A stretch of DNA of 64,000 nucleotides from Rhodococcus sp. ARC_M6. GTDB taxonomy: Bacteria > Actinomycetota > Actinomycetes > Mycobacteriales > Mycobacteriaceae. The position numbers and the translations under genes are program-made. Of this stretch, positions 17,603-26,036 are shown one piece after another (position 1 is the stretch's first letter; every line of letters begins with the position of its first letter). The notes below the pieces were generated by a model. It worked only from the letters and a program-made list of their open reading frames with translations, was not told the DNA's origin and made no database searches. Where the stretch lies: positions 124,001 through 188,000 of the forward strand of contig NZ_JALGQH010000002.1 of the NCBI RefSeq assembly GCF_022810305.1, given 5' to 3'.

Positions 17603-18199
17603 ATGCCACTCGAACAGAACCCGACAAGATCCAAGCTCGTCGGTCTGGTCGGATTCTGTGTAGTACTGGCACTCCTGTTGGCAGGCGGACTTTGGTACTT
17701 CAACCGCCACGGCGACGCTCTGGCGGGCGAGAAACTCAACTCCTTCCCGACTGTTAGCCACAATGAATTGAGTTCCGCGCAAAGCGAATTGGTGACCAGC
17801 CTCGAACAGGAATGGAAATCCGGCGACCCGGGCACCAAATACGCCGAGGGCGTCGAAGAGTCCTGGTGTTCCGATTTTGTCAGCTGGAACATGAACCAGA
17901 TCGGCGCACCGTTTTCCAACCCGAATTCGGGATCGTGGCGAATCCCTGGCGTCTACACGCTGCAGGAGTATTACGAATCTGTCGGATCCTTTGTGCCGTA
18001 CGGCCAGGACTATCAGCCCAAGGTCGGGGACACGATCTTGTACAGCGGAGACAGTCCCTACGGCCAGCATGTCAACATCGTGCTGGTCAACGACGCCGGC
18101 ACCCTCACCACCATCGGTGGCAACGAGAACAATTCGGTGATGATCCACCGCATCGATCCGGCTGAAGTCGCTGGAATCGTCGGTTTCGGCACGTTCTGA
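17603..18199 (+). CDS. Membrane-anchored CHAP domain protein
   Basis: A 198-residue protein with one N-terminal membrane anchor (about residues 13-32, LVGFCVVLALLLAGGLWYF) and an extracellular CHAP (amidase/endopeptidase) domain. The likely catalytic Cys is in EESWCSDFVSW and the His in GQHVNIVL, with PKVGDTILYSGD and GGNENNSV between and after them. CHAP enzymes cut peptidoglycan peptides. The ATG at 17603 was preferred to the GTG at 17600 because the partial duplicate at 15711 starts with the same MPLEQNP. It lies just after the efflux pump gene. Confidence 0.82.
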   Translation: MPLEQNPTRSKLVGLVGFCVVLALLLAGGLWYFNRHGDALAGEKLNSFPTVSHNELSSAQSELVTSLEQEWKSGDPGTKYAEGVEESWCSDFVSWNMNQIGAPFSNPNSGSWRIPGVYTLQEYYESVGSFVPYGQDYQPKVGDTILYSGDSPYGQHVNIVLVNDAGTLTTIGGNENNSVMIHRIDPAEVAGIVGFGTF

Positions 18200-18491
18200 G
18201 GCCGATCCTCCCCGTCTGTGCTGATGGATCTTGCGTTGCTCGGGACGTGACATTGGACGGTCACTTTCGTGCAGGGTGTCGTGAGGAACTTGGAAACATA
18301 GATTCGGAAAATTCATTGTTTCCGTCGGTTCCCGACAATATTGTCTGGTGAATAAGGATACTGCTCAGTGCAATTGCGGAGCTGACTGTCCCAACGCGGA
18401 CAAAACGGGGACGACGCCATCACGACGCCGCCCCCGCTCTTCACATCACCGAATCTCGGGCGCACTCATTCCAGACCCGCTCACCGGCGTC

Positions 18492-19151
18492 TCAAGATCC
18501 GCCGATCGAGCCGGTGGACCCTCCGAAGATCGAGCCCAGCCAACTGCTCGAGCCCAGCGAGCCTGTTGCCGGCGGCGGCGGATTGCAGCCGGTAACCGTG
18601 ACGGTGTGCCACGCCCGGTTACCGAGCCATTCGGGCAATTCGTTGGGAGTCTGCCCATTGTTCCCGGGCGGGCCGAGCACTATGCGGTACTCCACCGTGT
18701 GGGTGTCCGCGGCCGGGTTCGGCAGAGGAGGGTTCCAGCTGGCGATGATGTTCTTGAGGACCTGCGTGTAAGTCGCCGAGACAGCTGGGAGGTCAGAGAG
18801 CATCGTGCGGTTCTCGACCGTGTTCTCCGGCACCTCGTCCGACCAGGTCGGCGATAATGCCTTGCTCGCCATGTTCGGGGTACCGGTGCGATAGACATCG
18901 AATCCCACGCCGATATCGCGCCCAGACTCGCCGTCGATACGCCAGTCGATTGTGTAGGTCGTGACGTTAGTGTGGTTCTCGATAGTGAAATCTGCCTTGC
19001 AGCCACCGCGGTCAGCGGCCCAGAAGTTCACCTGCGCATCCCGCTGACCGTTATCCGGTGGGGATGCATTCGATTCGGTGAATTCGGTCGAGGACTAGCA
19101 GCCCGCCAGAAATGCAACGGCCGCAACAAGAACGAGCGGAGCTTTGCGCAT
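18492..19151 (-). pseudogene. Lipoprotein gene interrupted by an amber stop right after the lipobox Cys
   Basis: From the ATG at 19151 the frame reads MRKAPLVLVAAVAFLAGC and then TAG, followed in the same frame by SSTEFTESNASPPDNGQRDA and about 180 further residues to a stop at 18492. No base is lost, so a single substitution (for example CAG to TAG) explains it. The body has an Ig/CBM-like strand pattern (IENHTNVTTYTIDWRIDG) and ends CNPPPPATGSLGSS...LGSIFGG, a tail shared with 4358-4676. Reinitiation at the GTG at 19031 would give a cytosolic 179-residue protein. A sequencing error is possible. Confidence 0.7.
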
Positions 19152-19162
19152 TGACGGTGTCC

Positions 19163-20410
19163 TTATTTGGGAAAGTTGATGACATCCAGATTGAGCGGAA
19201 GCTGATCGGTTCGCTCGCCGGAATTCGGCCCCTTGACGAGGGTATCGGTGGCCGTCGAACCGACGAATGTGAAGCCGTCGATTTCGTAGGGCACGTTGTC
19301 GCCGGACAACGGGGCAGGGGCCCGCGAGATATGAAAGTGCAGATGGACCTCGGTGGTGTTGCCCGAGTTTCCCAGATTCCCGATTACCTGACCGCGAGAA
19401 ACCTTGTCGCCCAGCTTCACTGAGGCAGATCCGGGAATCATGTGCGCGTAGAAAGCGTAATTGCCCTCACCGATGTCGATGACCATGTAGTTGCCACCGA
19501 GCTGATCGAACGTGAGGTTGCTGTTGACCTGGTGCGGCGGCTCGTCCTGCTTGTCCGACACGACGGCCACAACCGTGCCGTCGGCTACGGCCAACAGCGG
19601 TGCGTCGTAGGCGAAGTAGTCCTCGTTCTTCGAGCCGTCACCTCTGCTGGAACTCAGCTCCGAGTTATTCGCATCGATCCGCATCCAATCGATGGCATAT
19701 CGCTCGGTGCCGTTTATCCGTCCGCCGACCGCCATCATCGCCCCGCGGTGCGAGGTGATCACGCAACACCCGTTGGCTGCGACCCACCCGTCTCCGGCGA
19801 GCGGCGGGCCGATGATCACGGGCGAACCTGTCCCGGTCGTGACAGCTCCACCGATCTGAGTCACAGTATCCGGATACCTCGCCTCGAGTCCCGAATTCGA
19901 TGTGACGAACGGGCCGTACGAGGTGACCAAACGGTGGGTCACCTCAGCCGGAACGTCGGCACGGGTGTCATAGACGTCGTCGAGTACCAGCACAACAGGG
20001 CGCCCGACGGGAATGTCGGTAACCGGTGCCGCCTCGAAGTTCGCCAACAGGAAGGTGCGAGCCAGCACCTCGTCCTTGTTCAGGCTCGCCACTACCTTGC
20101 CGTCCGGTCCACCGGCCAGTGTGTCCAGCGTCGTGATTGTCGCGGGCCGCGGCGAGACGTTGAGCACCGATATTTCGTAGGCGACGTGGACCTTGCCGTC
20201 GGTACCGGTGACGGGAATCGGATCCGGCCCGAGTGTCGTAATGACAAGGGGTGCCATCACATCGACATCAAGGGGGTAGCCCGGTGGGATGCCGCCCCGC
20301 GGGTCCGTCGTCGCAGTCGGTGGCGAGGTCGACCCCGTTGAATCGACAGTCGTTGAGCACCCCACGAGTAAGACGGCACAGGTGGCCAGGACGACGGGAG
20401 TTCTGCGCAT
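19163..20410 (-). CDS. M23 family peptidase lipoprotein
   Basis: A 415-residue exported lipoprotein: signal peptide with lipobox LLVGC at residue 18, a Thr/Pro-rich linker, an N-terminal Ig-like half and a C-terminal M23 (LytM-like) domain with HMIPGSASVKLGDKVSRGQ, GNSGNTTEVHLHFHISR. The HxH of the catalytic motif is present. M23 proteins cut peptidoglycan cross-bridges or act as non-catalytic regulators. The interrupted lipoprotein follows 11 bp downstream on the same strand, so the two form an operon. Confidence 0.85.
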   Translation of the reverse strand: MRRTPVVLATCAVLLVGCSTTVDSTGSTSPPTATTDPRGGIPPGYPLDVDVMAPLVITTLGPDPIPVTGTDGKVHVAYEISVLNVSPRPATITTLDTLAGGPDGKVVASLNKDEVLARTFLLANFEAAPVTDIPVGRPVVLVLDDVYDTRADVPAEVTHRLVTSYGPFVTSNSGLEARYPDTVTQIGGAVTTGTGSPVIIGPPLAGDGWVAANGCCVITSHRGAMMAVGGRINGTERYAIDWMRIDANNSELSSSRGDGSKNEDYFAYDAPLLAVADGTVVAVVSDKQDEPPHQVNSNLTFDQLGGNYMVIDIGEGNYAFYAHMIPGSASVKLGDKVSRGQVIGNLGNSGNTTEVHLHFHISRAPAPLSGDNVPYEIDGFTFVGSTATDTLVKGPNSGERTDQLPLNLDVINFPK

Positions 20411-20582
20411 AGTGGTGTCCTAATCTCGCCTCTACCGGCTGCGTTGACTCGGAGCACCGAGCCTATGCTCGCATGTCGGATTTTGTCGTGAATTTTCCCG
20501 ACAGCATCCATCATCAAGAAATCGGGCAATCCGACCTGAGTTTTTCACCCTCGGCTTCACCCTGTGGCGCCACGTTCTACCA

Positions 20583-22184
20583 TCATGCGGGCCCGGCCAG
20601 TGAGGTCGAAAATGACGGAATCGCAATCGTGTCGAGGCACTGTGGCCGATACGACGGCGACGGATCGCCCAGAAATCCAGTGACGGCCGCCGGACCGCAA
20701 TCAGATTGGGTGAGCACGCCGTGCCCCGACTCCGGGAAGGTCAACACGACGGCATTCGGGAGCGTGGCCTTGGCGAGCGCTGCGTTGCCGGGTGGAGTTA
20801 CGCCGTCGAGGCCGCCGCTCAACAACAGCACCGGGACGGTGCTGTTGGCAGGCTGCGCGACACGGTCCGGGACTGCCCCGATGTTCCACGCCGCGCAGTC
20901 CCCCACCAGCCATGGCAACCGCGGGGTCAGCCCCAGGACCGCATCCGGGAACTGCGGCAACGATTTCTTCGCGGCACCGAACATGACCTCGGCACTGGTG
21001 TGCGCGACGGCTTCGCCGCAGATCACCCCGTACGTCAGTCCCGACCCGACGATCGGGACGGGTGCGGGTTGTGCCCCCGTCGCGAGCACCTGCGCGGCGG
21101 GAGTGACGTCGCCGCGGCCGGCGGCCGCAATGATTGCCGGCATATCGACGAGTCCGTTGGCCGCCATCGCGGCCGAGTTCACCAGAGACGCGAGCTTGTA
21201 GCCGTCAACCATCACATCGACCGGCGGCCCATCCCCCGCGGCTACCGAGACCACCTGCGGACGCGCATCGAGGTCGGTCACGGTCGTAGCCAGCGTCCCG
21301 AACAGGTCCGGGAGCATGGCCTGGCAGGCGGGCTGTGCGTCGCAGGCAGTGCCGAGGGCATCGAATCCTTTGGCCGCGTTCGGCCACAACGTATCTGCGA
21401 GGTTCATCTGCGGCGGCACCACGGAATCCGCCACAACGGCGCGAATCCCGTCCGGGTAATCACGCAGGTACTGCAGCGCGACGTCACTGCCGTACGACAC
21501 CCCGTACACATCCCACTCCGGGATATCCAGGGCTAACCGCAACGAGGCAACGTCAGCAGCATTCTCGAGAGAATTGAAGGCATGCAGGTCAATGCCCTCG
21601 CCCCGAAATTGCGAACTGCAGGCTGCGACTGCAGCGTTACTCGCAGCCTTCGTCCCAGGGTCGGAAGACGGCTTGGCCAGTGCGCCTTGCATGAAGGCAT
21701 CCACTTGAGGGCACGGCACGAACGGCGTCGCACGCAGTGTGGCGCGCTGATCGATGTAGATCACGTCGCGGTTCTTGTTGAGGTCCAGGCCGCTGTAAGT
21801 AACCAGTGCGTCGACCAGCCCGCTCTCTCCGGGTCCGCCGGCCAGCATCAGTAAGGGAGGCATCGCAGCGGTCGGGTACTGTGCCCGCTGGCGCGCCACG
21901 GGAATGGTGACGACGGCACCATCAGGCTTCTCACGATTCTGCGGGACAGTCAGTGTGCCGCAGGTGAAATCGGCACCAAATGACGGAAGAGTCATGCCGG
22001 GAATCAATGGATCGAGGCAGGGATTCGCCGCGTAGCTGAAGTTTCCTAGCGGCAACGGTGCGGACGGATCGGCCACCTCGGTCTCATTCGGAGTGGCAGT
22101 GCACCCGGTCAGTACAAAAAGCATGGCGGCGGCGACCAGCCCGCAGCGGCGATACCAACGTCCGGTGCGATATGGATTCGTCAT
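20583..22184 (-). CDS. TAP-like alpha/beta hydrolase lipoprotein (tripeptidyl aminopeptidase family)
   Basis: A 533-residue exported hydrolase. The ATG at 22184 gives the signal peptide MTNPYRTGRWYRRCGL...LFVLTGC with a lipobox; longer frames upstream overlap the next gene. The nucleophile elbow is GVSYGS, and the TAP-like C-terminal domain holds the catalytic Asp (LLLSGGLDGVTPP) and His (PESGHGVL). Mycobacterial relatives are cell-envelope peptidases or lipases; the substrate is unknown. Confidence 0.88.
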   Translation of the reverse strand: MTNPYRTGRWYRRCGLVAAAMLFVLTGCTATPNETEVADPSAPLPLGNFSYAANPCLDPLIPGMTLPSFGADFTCGTLTVPQNREKPDGAVVTIPVARQRAQYPTAAMPPLLMLAGGPGESGLVDALVTYSGLDLNKNRDVIYIDQRATLRATPFVPCPQVDAFMQGALAKPSSDPGTKAASNAAVAACSSQFRGEGIDLHAFNSLENAADVASLRLALDIPEWDVYGVSYGSDVALQYLRDYPDGIRAVVADSVVPPQMNLADTLWPNAAKGFDALGTACDAQPACQAMLPDLFGTLATTVTDLDARPQVVSVAAGDGPPVDVMVDGYKLASLVNSAAMAANGLVDMPAIIAAAGRGDVTPAAQVLATGAQPAPVPIVGSGLTYGVICGEAVAHTSAEVMFGAAKKSLPQFPDAVLGLTPRLPWLVGDCAAWNIGAVPDRVAQPANSTVPVLLLSGGLDGVTPPGNAALAKATLPNAVVLTFPESGHGVLTQSDCGPAAVTGFLGDPSPSYRPQCLDTIAIPSFSTSLAGPA

Positions 22185-22296
22185 GACAAACTCCAGAACG
22201 GACCTGTGCCGAGCGCGTTGGCCCAATTGAGTGGAGCCTATGCACGAAAAGGCCGTTTTGTTCTGAATTCTCCGATATCGAGACTCACAATCAGGA

Positions 22297-22833
22297 CTAC
22301 CGTCGATCGAGAGCAAATACACGAAGATCGCGTGTGGTGCGATTTGTATATTCCGTGTAGGTGCGGGTGTATTCGACGAACTTGTCGAAGATGCGCTCAC
22401 GCTCAGCGCCCGTCAGCATCGTTGCTGCAACAGGGATTTCGATGCCGCCCATCAACACCGCGGCGTCGTGGTTGGCCAACAGATTCCACGACCACGCGGG
22501 ATGGTGTCGTTGCCCGAAGTTGCTACCGACCAGAAATAGGCGATCGTCTTCACACATATACGTGAGCGGAGTGGTATGAGGTTGCCCCGATTTGCGGCCG
22601 GTGGTTGTCAACAACAGCAGTGGCACACCGATGGGACCGAATATGGTCAATCGACCGTTGCTTCGATTGAGTAGCTTGCGATCGATCGGCGTCATTTTCC
22701 GGATGCACCAAGAGCCGAACCGCGATGATGCAAAAGCGTCCAGCGGTTTCTTGAGCATCGGCCGATCGCGTCCCCATCGGACATCTGGAAACCCGTCACG
22801 GGCCATACTCGATTGTCCCGCCGACGCACTCAC
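22297..22833 (-). CDS. Deazaflavin (F420)-dependent nitroreductase family protein
   Basis: A 178-residue split-barrel protein of the DDN family. The core LLLTTTGRKSGQPHTTPLTY, then FLVGSNFGQRHHPAWSWNLL, is the classic DDN/F420-binding signature. Members reduce quinones or nitro compounds with F420H2 in mycolic-acid bacteria. It follows the FBP gene by 36 bp on the same strand, and a shared transcript is plausible. Confidence 0.85.
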   Translation of the reverse strand: MSASAGQSSMARDGFPDVRWGRDRPMLKKPLDAFASSRFGSWCIRKMTPIDRKLLNRSNGRLTIFGPIGVPLLLLTTTGRKSGQPHTTPLTYMCEDDRLFLVGSNFGQRHHPAWSWNLLANHDAAVLMGGIEIPVAATMLTGAERERIFDKFVEYTRTYTEYTNRTTRDLRVFALDRR

Positions 22834-22869
22834 ATGTACAGGATCACAAGCGCCCGTAGGCCCACTTGA

Positions 22870-23358
22870 TCAGTGGCTCAGCATTGCTACAAACGCACCG
22901 ATGTTCGTGACAACTCGCTCTGCTTTTTCCTCTGACGTCAGATTTTCCTGGTACCTGTTGCCCGCAGACGGCCGTCGTTTGTTTCGCGCGTACAGCGGAC
23001 ACGCCAGGTCAGTGCACATATAGGTACCGATGGTGTCGCCGCGTCGGCCGGCCTCACCGACCTTGGCTGCGGTCAGCAACGAGACTCCCCCACTGCCGTG
23101 CGTCGTCAAGCAAATGGTGCACATCTGGGCGCGACCCGACTTCCCGGTTTGGTAGCGGAGCGCAATACCGATCAACTCGTCGCCCTGGGGAATCACCAGA
23201 TACCCACGCCCCGGCATTGTCGGATCGTTCCAGCCGAAGAAGTCCAAATCTTCCCACGGTCGCCGATCCAAATCCCGCGGAACCGGAAGCCGCTTCGCTT
23301 CACCTTTCGAACAATTGACGAAGGATCCGCGAATATCGCGTTCGGTGAGCGGCAACAC
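22870..23358 (-). CDS. FBP domain protein, EF-G-binding (FusB-like) treble-clef zinc finger
   Basis: A 162-residue protein. The segment LDFFGWNDPTMPGRGYLVIP and the Cys-rich C-terminal half, C-x2-C (MCTICLTTH, residues about 80-83) plus C...C (YMCTDLACPLYARNKRR), form the four-Cys treble clef of FusB/FBP proteins. FusB-type proteins bind elongation factor G and free it from stalled ribosomes, giving fusidic acid tolerance in Firmicutes; in actinobacteria the role is inferred only. It lies downstream of the pnkp/hen1 pair. Confidence 0.8.
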   Translation of the reverse strand: MLPLTERDIRGSFVNCSKGEAKRLPVPRDLDRRPWEDLDFFGWNDPTMPGRGYLVIPQGDELIGIALRYQTGKSGRAQMCTICLTTHGSGGVSLLTAAKVGEAGRRGDTIGTYMCTDLACPLYARNKRRPSAGNRYQENLTSEEKAERVVTNIGAFVAMLSH

Positions 23359-23492
23359 GGTAGAACTCCGTTTCGGCTGGTGAATCAGTGCACCTCGACG
23401 CTACGCGGCAGTCATTACCTGGTGCAACGTGTTTTCCGATCAGTTCCGGAAGTGGCAGGAAGGTCAGGGATTATCAGCGTCTATGTCAACAG

Positions 23493-26036
23493 TTACAGCC
23501 TCGGGTCAACAGGTTCCGATTCGAGCGCCAACACCGCAAAAACTGCCTGATGCGCGCGCCACAACGGTTCACGCTCAACGAGCCGCGACACCGCTTCCAT
23601 TCCAAGTGCGTACTCGCGCAGAGCCATTGACTGTTTGTGCCCGAGGTTGCGGTTACGCAAACGCGCGAGCGTCGACGGCTCCAGATAGTCGGCTCCGTAG
23701 ATCAACCGCAGGTACTCCCGCCCACGAACTTTGATGCCGGGTTGGACTCGAGCGTTGTACCCTCGCGGTCCGTGAATCTGATTCGCTAGTGGTTTCACCA
23801 CCATCCCCTCACCGCCCGCGTCCGTGAGCGAATCCCACCACTTCGTCGCCTGTGACACGGATTCTTCCGAATCGAGTTCGACAACGACGCGACGTGTAGT
23901 GGCAAATCGATTCGGATCCACTGCGACCAATCGATCCGCAACAGCGAGGTGCCATTCGTGATCGCGTTCGCCGTACGCCTGCCCTTCCGTGGCAAGGATC
24001 TTGAATGGCGCGACGCGGACACCGTCCAACCCGTTGGTGGACCACACGTACTGCCGGTACGCCTCGCTGAATCGCTCGATGCTGGCCGCTCTGACCGACG
24101 TCAGTTCCGAAAGCTCCGACACATCCAGACCTCGGGATGCTGCCTGGTCGAGCACCCTCGCGCGGGCACCGAGGTCCGTTCGGCCTGCCGCTCCGACAGC
24201 CGCATACTGATCACGCAGCAGCCCTTCAGCTTTGACGTTCCACGGCAGCAGCTCACAATCGAGCAGCACCCAGTCAGTTCCCAACTCTTCCCAGACTCCG
24301 GCCGCCGCGAGCGCTGCGGCGATATCATCCAGCAGTTGCTGCGTCAGCTCGTCGTCGAAGAATTGACGGCCTGTTCGGGTATGGACCATTCCGGTGAGTG
24401 AATCCGGGGCGTCGAATCGCTCACGCGCGACGGAGGCGTCACGGCACACAAGCACAACAGCGCGTGATCCCATGTGCTTCTCTTCGCAGATCACCATGTT
24501 GATCCCGGCACTTCGATATGCATCGAATGCGGTCGATGGATGTTCCAGGTAGTCAACCGATTGCGATGTCGCACAGGGCGCCATCGTGGGCGGTAGGTAT
24601 CGCAACCACTGCGGCGCCACAGCAAACCGGCTCATCACTTCCAATGCTCCGGCCGCGTATTCGGGTCGAACCGAGACGCGTCCCCGCAACGCGGTTTCGA
24701 CGCCGGTCGAATCAAGCACGTCGGCCAGATCAAGAACATCCGATGCGCGGGTCGGCGGCGCCAACGGCACAACCGGCTCGTACCAAACCTGCTCAGCCGG
24801 AACCGATACGAGCTCACGCTCCGGGTACCGCAAAGCCGTCAATGCTCCGCCGAACACGCATCCCGTGTCGAGGCACGCTGTGTTGTTGACCCACTCCACC
24901 TCATGAACCGGAGTGTGCCCATACAGAACTACGGCCGATCCGCGGTAGTCGTCAGCCCACGGATACCGAACCGGCAGCCCGAATTCGTCTGTCTCGCCAG
25001 TGGTATCGCCGTACAGCGCGAAGCTCCGCACCCGGCCGGAGGCACGATTGTGGTAATCCTCCTTCAAACCGGCATGCGCGACCACCAGCTTTCCGTCGTC
25101 GAGAACCAGGTGGGCAACCAGACCGTCGCAGAAGTCCACGACGTCGCGCCGGAACTCTGCCGGTTCCGCTGCAAGTTGCTCGAGCGTCTCGGCCAGACCA
25201 TGACTTGTTGTCACCTTCTTGCCGCGCAAGGCTTTTACGAGTTTATTCTCGTGATTTCCCGGCACCGCAAGCGCGTGACCGGCCGCAACCATGCCCATCA
25301 CAAGACGAAGCACACCCACCGAGTCCGGCCCACGATCCACGTAGTCGCCGAGGAAGAGCGCCGTCCTTCCCTGTGGCGGCACAGCGTCTTTCGGTGCTCC
25401 GTCGGCACCATAGTCGATGGTGTACCCGAGCTTTGTCAGGAGCGATTCCAACTCGCTTCGGCAACCGTGGATATCGCCGATGACGTCGAACGGACCATGG
25501 TTCGTTCGCAGATCGCTGCGCAGTGGCCGACGCACGAACTCGGCCTCGGAGATCGCGCCCTCCCCGCTGAGCACGTGAACGGTGCGGAAACCCTCCTTAC
25601 CGAGCCCTCGGAGCGAACGATTCAACTGTTGGTGCTGACGCCGTATGACGTCGCGGCCGAACCCGCGATCCGGGCGAGCCTCATTGCGCGCGGAGCACAC
25701 CGATTCCGGAACATCCAGCACTATCGCGACCGGAAGAACGTCGTGGTCACGTGCCAGCGCGATGAGCCGCTTGCGGGCAGCCGGCTGCACGTTGGTCGCG
25801 TCGACAACCGTGAACCGGCCACGTCGCAGACGCTTGGCCGCAACAAACTCCAGCACTTCGAACGCGTCCGACGTTGCGTCCTGGGAATTCGGATCGTCGC
25901 TGACCCAGGCCCGGAACTGGTCGCTCGAGAGTGTCTCGTGGGGACCGAAGTGATGTGCGGCAAACGTCGACTTCCCGGAGCCGCTGACGCCGATCAGTAC
26001 AACCAGTGCGAGGTCGGGAATCTCGTAAATCGTCAT
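23493..26036 (-). CDS. pnkp: Polynucleotide kinase-phosphatase-ligase (bacterial Pnkp)
   Basis: An 847-residue three-domain RNA-repair enzyme. Residues about 1-170 are a 5'-OH kinase with P-loop GVSGSGKST (16-24). Residues about 185-430 are a calcineurin-like 2',3'-phosphatase with DVIGDIHGC, GDYVDRGPD and GNHENK. Residues about 480-840 are a ligase-type adenylyltransferase with EEKHMGSRAVV (lysine nucleophile) and EGMVVKP. Together with Hen1 it heals and seals broken RNAs such as ribotoxin-cut tRNAs. It overlaps the end of hen1 by 4 bp (ATGA), so it is translationally coupled. Confidence 0.95.
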   Translation of the reverse strand: MTIYEIPDLALVVLIGVSGSGKSTFAAHHFGPHETLSSDQFRAWVSDDPNSQDATSDAFEVLEFVAAKRLRRGRFTVVDATNVQPAARKRLIALARDHDVLPVAIVLDVPESVCSARNEARPDRGFGRDVIRRQHQQLNRSLRGLGKEGFRTVHVLSGEGAISEAEFVRRPLRSDLRTNHGPFDVIGDIHGCRSELESLLTKLGYTIDYGADGAPKDAVPPQGRTALFLGDYVDRGPDSVGVLRLVMGMVAAGHALAVPGNHENKLVKALRGKKVTTSHGLAETLEQLAAEPAEFRRDVVDFCDGLVAHLVLDDGKLVVAHAGLKEDYHNRASGRVRSFALYGDTTGETDEFGLPVRYPWADDYRGSAVVLYGHTPVHEVEWVNNTACLDTGCVFGGALTALRYPERELVSVPAEQVWYEPVVPLAPPTRASDVLDLADVLDSTGVETALRGRVSVRPEYAAGALEVMSRFAVAPQWLRYLPPTMAPCATSQSVDYLEHPSTAFDAYRSAGINMVICEEKHMGSRAVVLVCRDASVARERFDAPDSLTGMVHTRTGRQFFDDELTQQLLDDIAAALAAAGVWEELGTDWVLLDCELLPWNVKAEGLLRDQYAAVGAAGRTDLGARARVLDQAASRGLDVSELSELTSVRAASIERFSEAYRQYVWSTNGLDGVRVAPFKILATEGQAYGERDHEWHLAVADRLVAVDPNRFATTRRVVVELDSEESVSQATKWWDSLTDAGGEGMVVKPLANQIHGPRGYNARVQPGIKVRGREYLRLIYGADYLEPSTLARLRNRNLGHKQSMALREYALGMEAVSRLVEREPLWRAHQAVFAVLALESEPVDPRL

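Larger units (their letters stand above)
14055..17680 (+). repeat. Tandem duplication of an efflux-pump segment (two units of about 1.75-1.9 kb)
   Basis: Unit 1 runs from the tetR 3' end (about 14055) through pump copy 1 into the first 75 bp of a CHAP-type gene (about 15786). Unit 2 starts with a copy of the tetR tail (15950-16015), then pump copy 2, then the intact CHAP gene. The repeated tetR tail includes ATTCTCCGCTCCGACC and the CGATTATCGATTTCGACTAAG leader shared by both pump genes. A unique stretch of about 110-160 bp (15787-15949) lies at the junction. Long runs of the pump genes are base-for-base identical, pointing to recent duplication or gene conversion. Confidence 0.85.

Noticed and set aside
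18348-18500. GTG-initiated frame with Cys-rich start (MNKDTAQCNCGADCPNADKT), metallothionein-like
   Set aside because: The frame soon becomes Arg/Pro-rich and overlaps the lipoprotein gene on the other strand; only four Cys, no repeat of the motif.
20473-21201. Long plus-strand frame over the TAP hydrolase
   Set aside because: It mirrors a well-supported minus-strand hydrolase and has no recognisable domain.
22185-22400. N-terminal extension of the TAP hydrolase to 22400
   Set aside because: It would overlap the nitroreductase gene and remove the lipoprotein signal from the N-terminus.
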